NCBI RefSeq assembly: GCF_963678635.1
Contig: NC_087069.1
Span: forward strand, 19,444,660-19,508,659
DNA: 64,000 nucleotides
DNA from: Symsagittifera roscoffensis
Lineage: Eukaryota; Xenacoelomorpha; Acoela; Convolutidae
Direction: 5' to 3'
The stretch's first letter is position 1, and each line of letters opens with the position of its first letter. The position numbers and the translations under genes are program-made. The notes under the pieces are model-generated. The model saw only the letters and a list, made by a program, of their open reading frames with translations. It made no database searches and had not been told where the DNA came from. Below are positions 13,390 to 25,796 of the stretch, piece by piece.

Positions 13390-14027
13390 AAAACCCTAAC
13401 GTAAAACCCAAAGAGGCGAGACGAAAACACAACCAGTGGAACGGACTAGACCACCGGAAAAGATAAACTGCGAAAAAGAAGCTATTTGGCTAGACTTCTT
13501 AAAGGACCGTTTATTGTGAAGTGCAATGATTTCGACAAGGAACGCCTCCGACTGAGCCAGAACCAATTGCTTTTGTTTGGCTAATTTCAACTCGGACGGA
13601 TCGGTTTTCGAACGAAAACGACTTTGCTAGTTTGACGGTGATGAGAAGATAACGTCAACATATATGAACCGATGCGTCAACATATGTGCAAAAAATTGGA
13701 ACGATGTTCTTAGATGTTGTGCAGGTGAAAAATGCAGCTTCTTCAAAACTTTACTTAAATCAGTGGAAGTTCATTTGAGTCAAATGCTTGTTATAAATAC
13801 TAAGTTAGGTTTGAAACGCCAACCCTTAGTTTTTAAAAGTTTGTAGCTTTCACCCAACGGCTTTTTTTCAGTGCCTAAGCAGATCTTCTGCTGGTGCCGG
13901 TAATTGCTGGTTTGCCAACACTGGACACAAGTAACCACTCATCATTTGTGATGGATTCGAGAATTTCAGAAAACCGATCAGCCACAAAAACGGACAACTT
14001 GCTGGTTGAATTCAATCTTTACAGTAC
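13390..14027 (-). pseudogene. Old BEL/Pao relic, left part: RNase H end and pre-integrase linker
   Basis: Minus-strand translation next to the giant element's LTR gives V-L-stop-R-L-N-S-T-S-K-L, then VFVADRFSEILESITNDEW and KPAITGTS. This aligns with the RNase H end and linker of the intact-looking BEL/Pao at 29437-37940 (VLQWLNSCNKLPVFVGNR and so on). Further on, 13640-13396 gives TDPSELKLAKQKQLVLAQSE, then KKSSQIASFSQFIF-GGLVRSTG, again collinear with the linker just before the integrase. Stops and frameshifts separate the pieces, so it is dead. The upstream half of the same relic resumes at 49872 on the far side of the giant element. I could not trace the integrase below 13390. Confidence 0.85.
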
Positions 14028-14949
14028 TGTAACATTCGCCCGGAAGATACATATCGACGGAAGACAAAACTAAGTCTTAAGACGACTGGCTAACGTCTAA
14101 ACAGAGCTTTGCATGCTTTTCACCGTCTCTACCAAGCCAGTACTTTCGGTGGTCTTTTCTAACATCGGGTCGACAAAAACGTTACTGCTTTCGGCTTCGG
14201 TTAAAACACTCAAAATAACTAGATTACATGCAGAAATAGTGAGCTCATGGCTGGGTCTCAGTATCCCCAGACCACGAGGTCACTCCTAAAAACAGGGCTA
14301 CTACTTTTTATTATATTACTATTGTTTTTGTTCAGTAGATAAAAATCATCATCTCCATCGAAGATGGATCAACCCTTTCCCCCGACTCCTAGCTTCTCAT
14401 CCTTATCAAAATGAATCTAGATGTTAATTAAATTCAAATCAGGACATGACAAGAAGCTAAAAGTCTATATAACAGGCTAAAAACTTCAGTCCCGAAACCC
14501 TTCCGGATTCTTGAATCCACTGAATTAAGCTCGCTAATCTTGACTTCTTCCTAATCCGGAAGGCTGTCCTCCACCCTTCACCGTTGTCTGCAACGGCCTT
14601 GCAACTATTGTAGCGACACAATAGTTGCAACTCGGAGTGTTCACTGCTATTCCTGCAATCTGCTTTTGTTTTTTCTCACAGTTTTCGTACTTATCGTCCG
14701 CGCAACTGATGTTGTTGTGTTTTCTTCTAGCTTTTCTGCCAAAATGGCCGTTTCTGACGTTTCTCAGAAATATGACGTCATAATTCGAAATTTTAAAATT
14801 TTAAAATACCAGAATATTCTAGCCCTCACCGTTTGGCCAATCGTTCCAATAACGTTCTTAATTTTAATAATCACCAATCCGGAACTCTCGCTATTAAAAA
14901 TTCGAATTCTGCAGAGATTGCATTTTTCACATTCTGGTCGAATGTCACA
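14028..14949 (-). repeat. LTR of the giant element (3' LTR on the minus strand)
   Basis: It starts TGTAACATTCG and ends GAATGTCACA on the plus strand. It matches 48952-49871 along its whole length with roughly 30 differences by eye (about 3 percent). It holds two adjacent hairpins: CCGTTG-TCTG-CAACGG at 14581-14596, and 13-bp arms TTGCAACTATTGT at 14599-14611 and 14618-14630. Both are retained in the other LTR. TCCGGA motifs like those of the leader also occur (near 14500 and 14555). The tract GGGGAGTA just inside it, read on the minus strand, could be a weak polypurine tract. Confidence 0.92.
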
Positions 14950-15763
14950 TACTCCCCGGACAGTCCGGTCAATGTCCTCATTGAATCACGCAATGTTCGT
15001 AAAATAGATACAGTGTCATCGAACAGAATTTACAAAATGCACAAAATTACTTTTATCCACGTCACATCGACTCACTGCAGAATATAAATGGCATCATACT
15101 ACATCACTATAGCCTTCAAATTCTTTCATTAATCTGCACATTGAGGATATGACCTAAGATAAAAACATATTTTCTGACTTCCAGTGTCAATGTCCCGATT
15201 AAAACTTTTTCTGTTAGATTTAAAAGGTGTTGGCTTGCAGGACAGTCCTGCCAACCAACAAGCTAAAATTATCCTACTATGCTTCTTCCCTTCGGAAATC
15301 TTGCTTGTTATTGTCCTGAACATTAAAACTAAGAAACTCTGTGGTTAGAAAGAACAATGAAACAATCTCATTCTTCGAGAGATTACTCAAGCCTTCCATG
15401 TCACCACAAAGTGATCAGTTCTCCTAGCTGGTTAAAAACAGTCATGCAGGCTGGAATATTTAAATACACTCCTTCACTTAAGCCTTCCTAAATAAATAGT
15501 AAGTGAGTGTCTCTAAAGCCACTTCAACTAAAATCAAAATGCAAATTTATAAATGCAACAATTTCAAAACTCAACTTAATGTTTCAGTTTTCAATTACAA
15601 CTTGGTTGCTTGGTTTCTCACTTGAGTTTTTCACACACATAAAACAATTCTGAGTTTTAACTTTTCTTCATCACTCCTTTGTTTTCTTCTTTTTTCGTCG
15701 TTTAGAAGTTCTAAAACTTCTAAATTCTTCTAATTTCATCTCTTTTTTCATCTTGTTTTTCGG
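14950..15763 (-). other. 3' non-coding region of the giant element
   Basis: This lies between the end of the last large ORF and the 3' LTR. No open frame of note is seen; short frames on either strand lack motifs. It is probably the 3' untranslated region and polypurine-tract region of the element. Confidence 0.5.
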
Positions 15764-18700
15764 TCATCCGTCAGTGTTCCATGATACTGACTCTGCACTC
15801 TCAGTTTCTGTATCTTGTAACACGTCTTTAGCTATCCTGACGCTGCTGGAAACCGTCCTCCAACACTTCTGCTCTTCTACCCTCTGTTTGCAGCAAGGTA
15901 GGGGATCCACGTTAGATTCTCTGTTCCTGCAGAAGCTGTTGTGGAGACACAACGTCACGTTTCTCTCCAAATCTTCTTTCAGCATCTCTGCTTTCTCCTT
16001 TCCACTACGTTCACTCGTCCTGGAAATTCTTTTCACAGCGGTGTTCACTGCATTCCGATGAGTCACGAGAGCTCGCTTGAAAGCCCCTGCTCCAATGTCC
16101 AGCTGATACTCACTGTACACTCTGCCATGCTTCGACATATGCTTTTTCGCATACTCGTACAACCATGCAGTCATGCTAGCTCTGAACCATGGCATCAATC
16201 GTTTTCTTGCCCATATCTTCTTCACTTCCATCGGAATGTTTAGAATTTTGCGCATTGTCTCAAAAAGATCTAAATCTTTCAGACAATCTAAATTCCGCAA
16301 TTGTTCTCTCGTCGGTGCCTCCTGTCTGTTATTTTCTCTCACATGAACTTCCAGCCATCGTATCGCCATCATAACTCCCACTATCACTATTGTTACGGGC
16401 TGTGATGAATCTGGTAAACCCATGGAGAGCAGCTCTCCAGAGTCCCAGATCAACATCAGATTACTACGCTTGGGATAGTGGCAGTGGCAAGGAAACTCGT
16501 CATGCGTCAACATGATGCTCCTCCAATTACGTTTTCCTGAAGCTTCCAGCAATGGTTCCACTTCCATCATCACTCGGTGGACTTCATCATTCTCATCTAC
16601 TGCATTGTAATCTGTGACAGTTGATCCTCTCTGTTTCTGTCTCTCAAAGTCACTGAAGTTCCCACTCACATATCCCATGAACTTCTTTCCTAATATCGAC
16701 TCCAATTCTTCTTTGGTTCTCTCTGGAACTGCTGAAACATCTTCTATAGTAACTCGTAAGACTTCTCGGACATTCTCGCCAATCTCACACACTTCGGCAC
16801 TGAGAAAGCTTGATCCACGATCGTTCTTGTACTCTTCACGTCCACAGCTACGAAATGTACGGGGTATCTGCTCCTGCACATTGGAGCCAACGTTGAACCC
16901 ACCAAATATCGTGCTCCTGATGGTCTACAATAAGTCTCGCTGTGTCTGATGTTCATTTCCGTCTCGATTGCTTCCCTCCATTTTCCGATGTATTTCTGCT
17001 CAGTCTGCAGAACTCCTGGGAATACTTCTACGCTGATGGCTGTGACCATCTCATGTTTCTGTTCCAGATTCAATAGTGATTCTAAAGAACCAAACATGCT
17101 GTAGAATCCTAGTGCAGTCACTAGATTCACATCGGTTCCTCCATGGCAATCTGCTATCAGTTCCGTTTCTGTTCTAGCTTTCATCACTACATTTCCAAAC
17201 AATACCGTCAATTGCTTGTGTTGTTTCTCCAGGGTCCTCACACAGTCCAGACCTCCACAAACGTGACCCTCCAGTCCACAGACTTCCGCCAGACAGCTAC
17301 CAGGTTTGACCCAGTCTTCTGGTCCCCAGCCAGGCAACTCCACTTATCTTCTCCGTTGCTCTTAGAGGCTGTTATCATCACATTATATATGATGTTGAGG
17401 TCACGCAGGTTACAGTCTGCATTCAGTTCCCTCTGTACGTCTTGTGTCGCCCGTAATATTGAGTCAGCGCTGGGACTAGGACACCATGATGGCCTCATCA
17501 ATTCCCACACTGTCATCAAGCTCGTTCTCAGTAATTCATCTGAGAATCCCAACCCAAACTCCACTCTTTTGTCGGATTTTGGTACTGAAGGTGCAGTCAC
17601 CTCTTCTTCCAAGACCAGTCCCAATTTGGCCTGTGGATTTTTAACGCTCTTAATCGTTACAATTCTGGACGTCCAGAATCTTAGCAACACCGCCTGCTCA
17701 TAATCGAAGAAGCAATCGCGTATGTCTTCACTCAGGAAAGGATTGTACGCGATCCCTATGATCCCGGATACGTAGCCATACGATTTCTTCTTGATCGGTC
17801 CACAGTATTCACTGGATTTCGGCAATGCTCCCATAGATTCTTTAGTGAGTCTCAGCTCCTTGTTTGAGAATCTCCTGATATCGTCTACCTTTTTCATGGC
17901 TTCCAACTCCTCAGGTTCTTTCATGTTCACCCTCATCGGTTTACTTTGCTGCATATCCAGCAATGCTGGCAAGAATAAGGCTTTCGTTTGCTCATCGCCT
18001 TCCCTCAACATTTTAACACAAGTGTTTAATACAGGTACTGGAATCTGCTCTATCAGGAATCGAATGAAACAGAGAGCGTCTCTCCGCTTCGCACACGCTA
18101 CTGCTGCTCCCTCCTGGACTATCAGATCCCCCAGGTTCGTCATAAGGAAAACCTTTTCCTCTTTTGATCTCTTCCTTTCTTCTGAGTCATATTCTTCGCG
18201 AGTCAGTCCCATCATGCACCAGGCGAACCTGAGTTGTAACTCTGTTCTTACGTAAGGTACTGCCACGAGAGCATGTATTCTTGGCGTAGTCCTCATTTCT
18301 TCTTCGAAATACCTCAACACTACTGCTTTCCATGGAAGGCTCACTAACTGCTCGATCGTTTCCGCCTGTATGTCAGACGACACCAAAGTCCCGTACGCCT
18401 TCTGCTTGAGGGTGGTGCCTTGCAACATCGTTTCCAGATAACCCTCCATGGCTTTTTCGTCTTCCAGGGCCATTACATAACCTCTAGCCGAGTTTCGGTA
18501 TTCTAACATCTCCATGTATCCACCGGTGGGTTCATCTATCGACACAGTCTCCGACACTGTCAGTCGGTTGTATTCCACTGGTGTTAGTTGTCCTGCGACA
18601 CTTCCTTTTCCATGATTCATGGGAGATGGCTTGAAGTCTTTCATTTTGCTCTCTCCACATTGGCTGAGTATTTCCATTTCTAAGGTTGCTCCAGTCAGAG

Positions 18701-18830
18701 TGCGGTCACTCTTTTTGGATTTATAACCGGTGGACTTTATCCCCGCCATGAGAATGGGTGGCACCATCGCTATATCAGTTAACATTCTCTCTGTGCCAGA
18801 CAATTGATAATCACCTTGCCCCAAATCCAT
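15764..18830 (-). pseudogene. Second large ORF of the giant element (unrecognised), frameshifted
   Basis: An ATG at 18830-18828 follows the stop of the preceding ORF (18845-18843) by only 12 bases in the same frame, so it is either a genuine stop-restart junction or a nonsense change splitting one protein. About 530 codons are open to 17238. Coding character then continues in a second frame (17340-16750, including HKQLTVLFGNVVMKARTETE) and a third (about 16850-15764, including ENVREVLRVTIEDVSAVPER), implying two frameshifts near 17250-17340 and 16830-16850. The composite is about 1,000 residues, rich in charged helices, with one short hydrophobic run near 16350 (PVTIVIVGVMMAI). I recognise no family. 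Base composition is far less AT-rich than the flanks and resembles the other element ORFs. It could be structural, a regulator or an accessory enzyme. Confidence 0.7.
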
Positions 18831-18842
18831 GACCTCCTCAAC

Positions 18843-21670
18843 TCATTTCCTTTTCGCTGAGTTACCAGCTTTCATCGATATTTCTGAATCCACTTTCGTC
18901 TTTCCAACTCTCCTCGGCATCACTCTGCTGCTTAACTTCATTTTCATCGCATTGAATTTATCAATCACCATTTTTGATCGCATCGTCCCTCTCCTGGTTC
19001 TTGACAGATGCACCACCTCTCCTTCATCGTCCTGCGGTGTCATCTTGATGGGAGAATTTGCTTCACTCTCATCAGTGGCTGAGTCGATCAACAACTCACT
19101 CAGTCTCCCTTCACACTCATCAAGCTTGTCAAGCACTTCTCTCATCAAGGGTTGGTTGAGACCCGTTTTTAGAATAGACTGTGTCCCATAGCTTTGAACC
19201 ACGGTCCAGACTTCTTCCATAAACGCCACTCTGTCCAGTTTGCATCCCGTCCTACTCTCGTGGTCGCGGTAATGTACTTCCCATTCTTCTTCGGGCAGCG
19301 TTCCCAAGAAAGGTCCTCTGGCTGAGGCCTCTATTCTTCTCCTCCGAGTTGATTCCATGAGGATTCTCTGGTCGTTATTTCTTGAATTGCCAGGAGGGCT
19401 GCTCTCCGGCAAATTCCGTTTCATTTCCATAAAGGCTGACGGAGGCTCCAGTGTCGAGATGCCTTCATCCGCTGGCTCAGTCGTTTCCAACGTATCCGCA
19501 TTGTTCTCAAGATCACTGAAGATATTGAAATCCAGGCTGGATGTTCCTCCTGTAGATGCCCTGTCGTCTTCCCCACCAGCCTGATCTTGTTGCATGGGTT
19601 CTTCGGTTTGACGGCTCCCACCCTGTCCGTCATTTCCTTCTGATTTATCTTTGTTCGGGCTCGATGGTCGTTGTTCGTCATTGTCGGCTTCTTCCTGGAA
19701 TCTCGGTATGAGCAGTGTACCGGCCGATTTATCTTCCTCTTCTCCATGGATCACTTTGATTTCTTCGCAGCCGAAGGGTGCTAGGAAGGTTCTCGTCTGC
19801 AGTATTCCTCCCACTTTCATCTCCTGTTTTACACTAGTCAGGATTATTGAGGCTTCAGGCATTTCGGTCCTGCCTCTCATCCTCATCGGAGCTAAGCCTA
19901 ATCCCTTCCATTCCTCATCAAATCTTCCAGGCTTTGGAAACGCGGCGTTGCTTATTCGCCTTCTCGTCGCTTGATCCGTGTATGCAAATCGTGTGTATTG
20001 TAACACGGCGGCATTTCTCCCTACGAAGTATGGATTCATCGTTCCCACGAAGTTCCCTACTCTCCTTTTATTGGTTTCGAATGCTCTCAACCTAGGAGTT
20101 TGTACCACGGAGACTGCTCCGAGCAACATCCTTCTTATCAGAGGGAATTCAGGGATTGCCTCCGGCAGCTTCTTGTAATCGCCCCAGTCCTTCGTCTCTT
20201 CTCTCACTTTGTGATATGCTGCAGTGAGACGAGGCACTCTGGTTATTTCACCATTCGTTTTATCATAGGGTCTCAGATTCCAAAGCTTTGGAAACACCTC
20301 GATGTGTCCTCTTTCTACTTCTCCCATGCGATCACGGAAGTGACCGTCAAAATTGATGACTGTCATCTCTGGCTCCGATATTTTTGCGAATAACAGATCT
20401 TCACTCATGAGCTCCCGTAATGTGAGCTGCTCACACCAGTTCAGTGTACTACCGTCCACTGCCGATATGAGGTTCAGGTGCAGCACCGACCTCCTATATG
20501 CTTCCACTTTAACGTCAGGGAACGCAAACGTGACTGCTGGTCCATAGATCACTGTCACGAACTCCGTGATTCCTCTGATCAGCGCCAAGGGATCGGTTCT
20601 CATACCCAAGCTCAGATCAGTTAACAGTGGCATGCCTCCAACATGTCGTCTAACATCTTCCTCTCTTTCAATCTTCTCATCTTCTCCCGTTCCAAAGCGA
20701 TTTTGTTGTAAGAGATACTGGATAAGAGTGTGTCTCAGGTCTCTTATCTTATTCCACGAGTCCGTGGATTTCTTCATATTCAATTTCATCACTCTCTCTT
20801 TCATCTGCTCTGGACAACGTGCCAGTTCCATTAGTCCTCCCAAGTTTCCGTGGGTAATTGCAATCAATGTCAGAAGTCCGTCTAGCCGCAGGTTCTGAAT
20901 TCCATCGGTGAGCAGCATCGGCGGTCCTTTCACGAAACTCTCCGCTCCGAATGTCCCGAACAAGGCTATTAGTTCCACTATCGATACTCTCACTACTGCT
21001 TGGAGGAATTCCTTTATCAAATAGTGCAAGACTTTCGGGTAAACTTTTGCCAAGAAGGACGCGGTCCATCCGGCTCCCAACCCTTCTAGCATGTTGTCTG
21101 TCCTTTCAAAGCCCTCCTGTCCTTTCACTTCCTGGGTCCAGAAGGTTTCCAGAGTAATCTGACACATTCTGTTTACAAACTCAGCGGTCTTTTCTCCGGC
21201 ATTTTCCGCCAGGTTCACCTCCTTCAACAAGTAGGCATGTATCTTTGTGATCATCACGGGGCCTTGCTCAAAAGCATCTGCACCCAATGCCGCCACTCTA
21301 GGGTTCAGGTGTAGCCACTGGTTGGCTTCCGGCTTGGTTCTCAGAACCATCGCCTCCAGATGAGCTCTCGTCTCCAGTGAATTTTTCCTTCTTGTGTCTT
21401 CACCTGCCACTTCCATTGCTCGGAACCATAAGTCGTTGGACATTGCCGTGATCACTCGATGGTTGTCGTCTATTCCCGGTTTCAGTTTGAGTTGTCGACT
21501 GAAATTGGACAGCTCCAACCCCAGCACTTCGTCCAACACTAACATGTGTAGCGCGTGGTCCTTGAATCCTCTCATCGCGTTTGAGATATCTGACCATACT
21601 GCAGGCAGTTCAGCCTTAAGTGGCCTCAGGTTCCCCATTCGCACAATTATTGGTGGCAACAGGTTCTCCA
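18843..21670 (-). pseudogene. C-terminal part of the long SGNH-linked polyprotein
   Basis: Open on the minus strand from the repeat junction near 21674 to a TGA at 18843 (about 940 codons). The apparent start is a TTG created by the junction, so this is the continuation of the protein from the right, not a separate gene. Residues 1-480 are the last copy of the triplicated segment (helical, including ELPAVWSDISNAMRGFKDHA). Residues about 480-640 continue an ordered domain (FPLIRRMLLGAVSVVQTPRL). From about 680 the chain is acidic and Ser/Pro/Gln-rich, so probably disordered. The last 60 residues are basic (SRTRRGTMRSKMVIDKF). No known domain is recognised. Confidence 0.75.
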
Positions 21671-24500
21671 ACAATTATTTCACCATTCGTTTTATCATAG
21701 GGTCTCAGATTCCAAAGCTTTGGAAACACCTCGATGTGTCCTCTTTCTACTTCTCCCATGCGATCACGGAAGTGATCGTCAAAATTGATGACTGTCATCT
21801 CTGGCTCCGATATTTTTGCGAATAACAGATCTTCACTCATGAGCTCCCGTAATGTGTGCTGCTCACACCAGTTCAGTGTACTACCGTCCACTGCCGATAT
21901 GAGGTTCAGGTGCAGCACCGACCTCCTATATGCTTCCACTTTAACGTCCGGGAACGCAAACGTGACTGCTGGTCCATAGATCACTGTCACGAACTCCGTG
22001 ATTCCTCTGATCAGCGCCAAGGGATCGGTTCTCATACCCAAGCTCAGATCAGCTAACAGTGGCATGCCTCCAACATGTCGTCTAACATCTTCCTCTCTTT
22101 CAATCTTCTCATCTTCTCCCGTTCCAAAGCGATTTTGTTGTAAGAGATACTGGATAAGAGTGTGTCTCAGGTCTCTTATCTTATTCCACGAGTCCGTGGA
22201 TTTCTTCATATTCAATTTCATCACTCTCTCTTTCATCTGCTCTGGACAACGTGCCAGTTCCATTAGTCCTCCCAAGTTTCCGTGGTAATTGCAATCAATG
22301 TCAGAAGTCCGTCTAGCCGCAGGTTCTGAATTCCATCGGTGAGCAGCATCGGCGGTCCTTTCACGAAACTCTCCGCTCCGAATGTCCCGAACAAGGCTAT
22401 TAGTTCCACTATCGATACTCTCACTACTGCTTGGAGGAATTCCTTTATCAAATAGTGCAAGACTTTCGGGTAAACTTTTGCCAAGAAGGACGCGGTCCAT
22501 CCGGCTCCCAACCCTTCTAGCATGTTGTCTGTCCTTTCAAAGCCCTCCTGTCCTTTCACTTCCTGGGTCCAGAAGGTTTCCAGAGTAATCTGACACATTC
22601 TGTTTACAAACTCAGCGGTCTTTTCTCCGGCATTTTCCGCCAGGTTCACCTCCTTCAACAAGTAGGCATGTATCTTTGTGATCATCACGGGGCCTTGCTC
22701 AAAAGCATCTGCACCCAATGCCGCCACTCTAGGGTTCAGGTGTAGCCACTGGTTGGCTTCCGGCTTGGTTCTCAGAACCATCGCCTCCAGATGAGCTCTC
22801 GTCTCCAGTGAATTTTTCCTTCTTGTGTCTTCACCTGCCACTTCCATTGCTCGGAACCATAAGTCGTTGGACATTGCCGTGATCACTCGATGGTTGTCGT
22901 CTATTCCCGGTTTCAGTTTGAGTTGTCGACTGAAATTGGACAGCTCCAACCCCAGCACTTCGTCCAACACTAACATGTGTAGCGCGTGGTCCTTGAATCC
23001 TCTCATCGCGTTTGAGATATCTGACCATACTGCAGGCAGTTCAGCCTTAAGTGGCCTCAGGTTCCCCATTCGCACAATTATTGGTGGCAACAGGTTCTCC
23101 AACAATTATTTCACCATTCGTTTTATCATAGGGTCTCAGATTCCAAAGCTTTGGAAACACCTCGATGTGTCCTCTTTCTACTTCTCCCATGCGATCACGG
23201 AAGTGATCGTCAAAATTGATGACTGTCATCTCTGGCTCCGATATTTTTGCGAATAACAGATCTTCACTCATGAGCTCCCGTAATGTGTGCTGCTCACACC
23301 AGTTCAGTGTACTACCGTCCACTGCCGATATGAGGTTCAGGTGCAGCACCGACCTCCTATATGCTTCCACTTTAACGTCCGGGAACGCAAACGTGACTGC
23401 TGGTCCATAGATCACTGTCACGAACTCCGTGATTCCTCTGATCAGCGCCAAGGGATCGGTTCTCATACCCAAGCTCAGATCAGCTAACAGTGGCATGCCT
23501 CCAACATGTCGTCTAAACATCTTCCTCTCTTTCAATCTTCTCATCTTCTCCCGTTCCAAAGCGATTTTGTTGTAAGAGATACTGGATAAGAGTGTGTCTC
23601 AGGTCTCTTATCTTATTCCACGAGTCCGTGGATTTCTTCATATTCAATTTCATCACTCTCTCTTTCATCTGCTCTGGACAACGTGCCAGTTCCATTAGTC
23701 CTCCCAAGTTTCCGTGGGTAATTGCAATCAATGTCAGAAGTCCGTCTAGCCGCAGGTTCTGAATTCCATCGGTGAGCAGCATCGCCGGTCCTTTCACGAA
23801 ACTCTCCGCTCCGAATGTCCCGAACAAGGCTATTAGTTCCACTATCGATACTCTCACTACTGCTTGGAGGAATTCCTTTATCAAATAGTGCGAGACTTTC
23901 GGGTAAACTTTTGCCAAGAAGGACGCGGTCCATCCGGCTCCCAACCCTTCTAGCATGTTGTCTGTCCTTTCAAAGCCCTCCTGTCCTTTCACTTCCTGGG
24001 TCCAGAAGGTTTCCAGAGTAATCTGACACATTCTGTTTACAAACTCAGCGGTCTTTTCTCCGGCATTTTCCGCCAGGTTCACCTCCTTCAACAAGTAGGC
24101 ATGTATCTTCGTGATCATCACGGGGCCTTGCTCAAAAGCATCTGCACCCAATGCCGCCACTCTAGGGTTCAGGTGTAGCCACTGGTTGGCTTCCAGCTTG
24201 GTTCTCAGAACCATCGCCTCCAGATGAGCTCTCGTCTCCAGTGAATTTTTCCTTCTTGTGTCTTCACCTGCCACTTCCATTGCTCGGAACCATAAGTCGT
24301 TGGACATTGCCGTGATCACTCGATGGTTGTCGTCTATTCCCGGTTTCAGTTTGAGTTGTCGACTGAAATTGGACAGCTCCAACCCCAGCACTTCGTCCAA
24401 CACTAACATGTGTAGCGCGTGGTCCTTGAATCCTCTCATCGTGTTTGAGATATCTGACCATACTGCAGGCAGTTCAACCTTAAGTGGCCTCAGGTTCTCC
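20243..24500 (-). repeat. Tandem triplication (about 1431-bp unit) inside the long ORF
   Basis: Three near-identical units lie at about 20243-21639, 21675-23070 and 23106-24500, with a period of 1431-1432 bp. The two internal junctions (21640-21674 and 23071-23105) are identical and carry a 35-bp filler, CGCACAATTATTGGTGGCAA followed by CAGGTTCTCCAACAA. Part of it (CAGGTTCTCCA) copies the native sequence at 24491. The middle unit lacks one G at about 22282, and the rightmost unit has an extra A near 23515. Each junction also changes reading frame, so the polyprotein is interrupted at every copy boundary. Confidence 0.93.
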
Positions 24501-25790
24501 ATTTCTATCAGGCGATTCGGGGCTGATATGATCACATCATATTTTCCTTCCGAGAGTAAGGCCACAATTGCATACACGAATTTCAGTCCATCCGGGAGAT
24601 GTGCATATACTACTCTCAATGCCACTTTATTGAATGACCCCTCTTTCGTCGCATCCACCACTTCACCCATCGACTCCAGGATGTCTTTTATCCCTGGCCA
24701 TACTGTGTTTTCTGCTGTTGTAGGATCTCTGAGTCTGCTCAGAAAACCTCTACTGTGTAGATGGTCATTGATGCCAGCAAACACAATCGTAATTGGGTTC
24801 ATTTCCGTCTGCCTTTGTACCCCTATAGCCAAAGATACTGATTGCAGTAGGTCCAGGTCGACCGCTGCCTACATTATGACGTCCGGCCAAAACAAAGACT
24901 TGGAAGTGTACACGAACTCTGAATTCGCTACTACCATAATCTTGGCCTTCCTCATCTCTGCTTTGTCATAGGCGGCGAAGATGGTTTCATCTTTCTTTAT
25001 CGCTGTCAATCCGCCATATCTCTGGGCATCACCATCTTGGTTCACTAGTTTTGGGTACACTCTTTCCTTCACATGACCAGGTGGTGTCGTCAGCTGCCTG
25101 AATATCTTCACGTGTTGTCCAATCGGCGCTCTCGTCGTCAGGAATCTTCCTGGTCTCTCTTCACGATTCCCCTCATCATGGTTCAATCTCACATCTTGCA
25201 ACGGTCTCGCATTCACTGGTCCCATCGTGTTGTTAGAGGGCAGTTCCTCCAAGTCAGCAAATCTTAAGGCCGTCGTGGAGCTGAAATTTATGCTAGCGGC
25301 TATCAACCAGTCTACGCCGGTTATCGAGTACAATCTGCTGACGGATAGCATCGCACCATTCAGCATCCTCCTTGCATCTTCGATGAAGCCTACTCTCTGA
25401 AGATCCAGCTTCATTAGTTCGTCTTTGTATATACGCCAGGGAGACGGTATGGGTATCGACCACATCAATGAGCCTCTGCTCGGTCTCTCCTCTCGACTGG
25501 TACTTGTCGTCTCCGATCTAGTGTCCGATCTAGATGTGCCTGCTGTCTCTTCGATTGGGTTGACAGGTCCTATTCTTCTCCTAGGATGAATGGTCCTCCT
25601 CATCGGTGCTTCTCCCAATCGATCCTGTACGTCTGTTCTTTGACCTGGTTCGCTGGAGCTTTGTTGCCTGTAGTTCGTGACGGCCGGGACCGTACCCAAG
25701 CGTGTTTCCAAAGGTGGTAATCACCGCATCACTCACTGTTCCTTCTTCCTTCAGCACTCCTGTGTCAAAGAGTTCTGCTTCCAGCTCGTC
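23513..25790 (-). pseudogene. Middle part of the long polyprotein with a second SGNH-like segment
   Basis: It is read on the minus strand from the end of the SGNH hydrolase. First comes an acidic stretch (DELEAELFDTGVLKEEGT). After a frameshift near 25705 there is a basic, Ser/Thr/Arg-rich probably disordered region, then an ordered region. A TAG at 24871-24869 interrupts it, and the same frame resumes and runs to 23513. Around the stop the sequence reads IMVVANSEFVYTSKSLFWPDV, then ITIVFAGINDHLHSRGF. The GINDH segment resembles the block III Gly-x-Asn-Asp of SGNH hydrolases, suggesting a second, possibly degenerate SGNH-type fold; I see no matching GDS block. The helical segment triplicated further on starts at about 24500. 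Confidence 0.65.
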
Positions 25791-25796
25791 CAACCG

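Noticed and set aside
20243-24500. Triplication as a pure assembly artefact
   Set aside because: Not favoured, because the junctions contain filler absent from the native borders and each unit has private single-base differences; long reads could still overturn this.
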